NCBI GenBank assembly: GCA_963786195.1
Contig: CAWAYH010000011.1
Coordinates: forward strand, 372,001-436,000
Direction of reading: 5' to 3'
From: CAWAYH01 sp963786195
GTDB lineage: Bacteria; Acidobacteriota; Vicinamibacteria; Vicinamibacterales; 2-12-FULL-66-21
DNA: 64,000 nt
Both the position numbers and the translations under genes were made by a program. Shown one piece after another: positions 62,636-64,000 of the stretch (position 1 is its first letter; every line of letters starts with the position of its first letter). The notes under the pieces were generated by a model. That model was not told where the DNA came from, ran no database searches, and saw only the letters and a list, made by a program, of their open reading frames with translations.

Positions 62636-63424
62636 ATGCTCCTGGCCATTGACGTAGGCAACACGAACATCGTCCTGGGCGTTTTCGACGGCGACCAGCT
62701 GATCTACAGCTGGCGGCTTCAGACGCTCCGCGACCGGACGGCTGACGAAATCGGGATTCTCGTCACGCACCTGTTCGCCGAGCGCGGCATCGACAGAGCG
62801 CGCGTGGACGGCATCATCCTCTCGTCCGTCGTGCCGCCGTTGACCGGGACGATGGAGGAGATGGGCGAGCGCTACTTCGGCCGGCTGCCGATGACGGTCG
62901 ATCCAGGCACCAATACCGGCATGAAAGTGCTCTATACACCCGCGTCCGATGTCGGCGCGGACCGCGTCGTGAACGCCGTCGCCGCGTACGAGATGTTCGG
63001 GCGCAGCAAACACGTGCCGGTCATCGTCGTCGACTTCGGCACGGCCACGACGTTCGACGCGATCTCGGCGGCGGGCGAGTACGTGGGCGGCGTGATTTGC
63101 CCCGGCATCGGCATCTCGGCCGATGCACTGTTCCAGCGTGCCGCGCGATTGCCGAGGGTGGACGTCCGCAAGCCCCCGTCCATCATCGGCCAGACGACGG
63201 TGACGTCGATGCAGGCCGGGCTGTTCTTCGGGTACGTGGCGATGGTTGATGGCATCGTGCACCGGATTCGCGCGGAGCTCGCGGAGGGCGAGCATGCCGT
63301 CACCGTCGCCACCGGCGGCATGGCAGGCATCCTTGCGGGCGACACGTCGACGATCGAGCGCGTCGAGCCGGATCTGACGCTGCAGGGCCTGAGACTCATC
63401 TGGAAGCGGTCCGCGACGTCGTAA
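62636..63424 (+). CDS. coaX: Type III pantothenate kinase
   Basis: 262 residues. ASKHA-fold motifs: LLAIDVGNTNIVLGVFDGD, SDVGADRVVNAVAAYE, VVDFGTATTFDAISAAGEYVGGVICPGIG and ATGGMAGIL. First step of coenzyme A synthesis. Its stop overlaps the start of the next gene by one base (TAATG). Confidence 0.96.
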   Translation: MLLAIDVGNTNIVLGVFDGDQLIYSWRLQTLRDRTADEIGILVTHLFAERGIDRARVDGIILSSVVPPLTGTMEEMGERYFGRLPMTVDPGTNTGMKVLYTPASDVGADRVVNAVAAYEMFGRSKHVPVIVVDFGTATTFDAISAAGEYVGGVICPGIGISADALFQRAARLPRVDVRKPPSIIGQTTVTSMQAGLFFGYVAMVDGIVHRIRAELAEGEHAVTVATGGMAGILAGDTSTIERVEPDLTLQGLRLIWKRSATS

Positions 63425-64000
63425 TGCCGGATTTCTTCGACTATTGTCGTCAGCTCGAAGCCTATCTCTGTCAGAAGAACGGCGGCCACCTGGTGCGGAT
63501 CGTCGGACCGTCGTTCGAACGAGTGTGCTCGTGGGCCGAGCAGGGCGTACCGCTCAAGGTCGCCCTCCGCGGAATCGATCGGTACTGCGAGCGGTACTAC
63601 GCCAAGACGACGCGGCGACGTCCGGCGCGGATTGAGTTCTGCGAGGCGGACGTCCTCGAGCTGTTCGACGACTGGCGGCGGGCGGTCGGCGTGTCCAGCA
63701 CCCGCGACGAAGGTGCCGAACGTGCCCGCAAACCGACGCTGGCGTCGCACATCGAGCGCGTGGTCGCGCGGCTGATTGCGAGGCGGGGCGAGGGATCGCC
63801 GCCGTTCGAGCGGCACGTCGAGGAGCTGTTACGTTCGCTCGACGCGCTCGCGGCGGAGGCACGTCACGCCCGTGGTGAGGCGAGGGCGAGCGTGATCGAG
63901 CGGCTGTCGGCGCTCGACCGGGACGTGATGAAGGTCGCTGCCAGTGAGATCGATGAGAGGACGATCGAGACGATCCGGAACGAGGCGGAAAGCGAGCTGG
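63424..64000 (+). CDS. Unknown helical protein, cut by the right window edge
   Basis: 192 codons open to the window end from the ATG at 63424 (TAATG overlap with coaX). The N-terminus reads FFDYCRQLEAYLCQKNGGHLVRIVGPSFERVCSWAEQGVPLKVALRGIDRYCERYYAKTTRRRPARIEFCEADVLELFDDWRRAVG, then becomes strongly helical and charged (VARLIARRGE, LLRSLDALAAEARHARGEARASVIERLSALDRDV). No family recognised. Translational coupling to coaX suggests co-expression with the valS-nadC-birA-coaX operon. Confidence 0.6.
   Translation, partial: MPDFFDYCRQLEAYLCQKNGGHLVRIVGPSFERVCSWAEQGVPLKVALRGIDRYCERYYAKTTRRRPARIEFCEADVLELFDDWRRAVGVSSTRDEGAERARKPTLASHIERVVARLIARRGEGSPPFERHVEELLRSLDALAAEARHARGEARASVIERLSALDRDVMKVAASEIDERTIETIRNEAESEL

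Overview
The window is GC-rich bacterial chromosome and most likely comes from an Acidobacteriota genome. The clearest markers are two ATPase-less duplicated permeases of the acidobacterial ADOP type, a PadR regulator of the type that accompanies them, and a secreted protein with the acidobacterial VWFA-related domain. There are no rRNA genes, no CRISPR arrays and no complete mobile element. Placement below phylum is not attempted.

Layout. 1-7.1 kb: a two-lobed aspartic protease with its winged-helix regulator, then divergent ADOP permeases around a PadR gene. 7.1-11.2 kb: a nucleotide-sugar and glycosyltransferase locus. 11.2-14.6 kb: a small accessory island with two toxin-antitoxin pairs, orphan secreted proteins and an integrase remnant beside a tRNA-Thr gene. 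14.6-30.7 kb: housekeeping and stress genes (YjbQ, a kinase/ATPase/TPR regulator, an RRM protein, UvrA, a HEAT-repeat protein, 3-methyladenine glycosylase, HtrA, Hsp20, EF-P, thymidine kinase, a CDP-alcohol phosphotransferase). 30.7-41.4 kb: an information-processing block (uvrC, site-2 protease, trpS, scpA, scpB, an RluB-type pseudouridine synthase, cmk, rpsA, IHF/HU). 41.4-46 kb: a HIT protein, two acyl-CoA dehydrogenases and a membrane glycosyltransferase-like protein. 46-55 kb: the VWFA protein, two convergent glutamate dehydrogenases, an amidohydrolase and a collagen-like secreted protein. 55-64 kb: two-subunit methylmalonyl-CoA mutase, a response regulator, then a valS-nadC-birA-coaX operon with a truncated unknown gene.

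Two features cut across this layout. First, many genes are broken by apparent +1 insertions, densest at 45.9-50.3 kb and continuing to 55.5 kb. At nearly every site I could resolve, the extra base is a second, usually synonymous, base at a codon's third position (for example GC followed by G then C, or CT followed by G then C). This looks like two alleles written side by side, not like gene decay. Second, intergenic spaces carry arrays of diverged seven-base repeats that begin or end within a few bases of stop codons, and one of them adjoins a 166-bp palindrome that starts inside the uvrA stop codon.

Positions and residues come from reading the sequence. Family names rest on remembered motifs, not on database searches.
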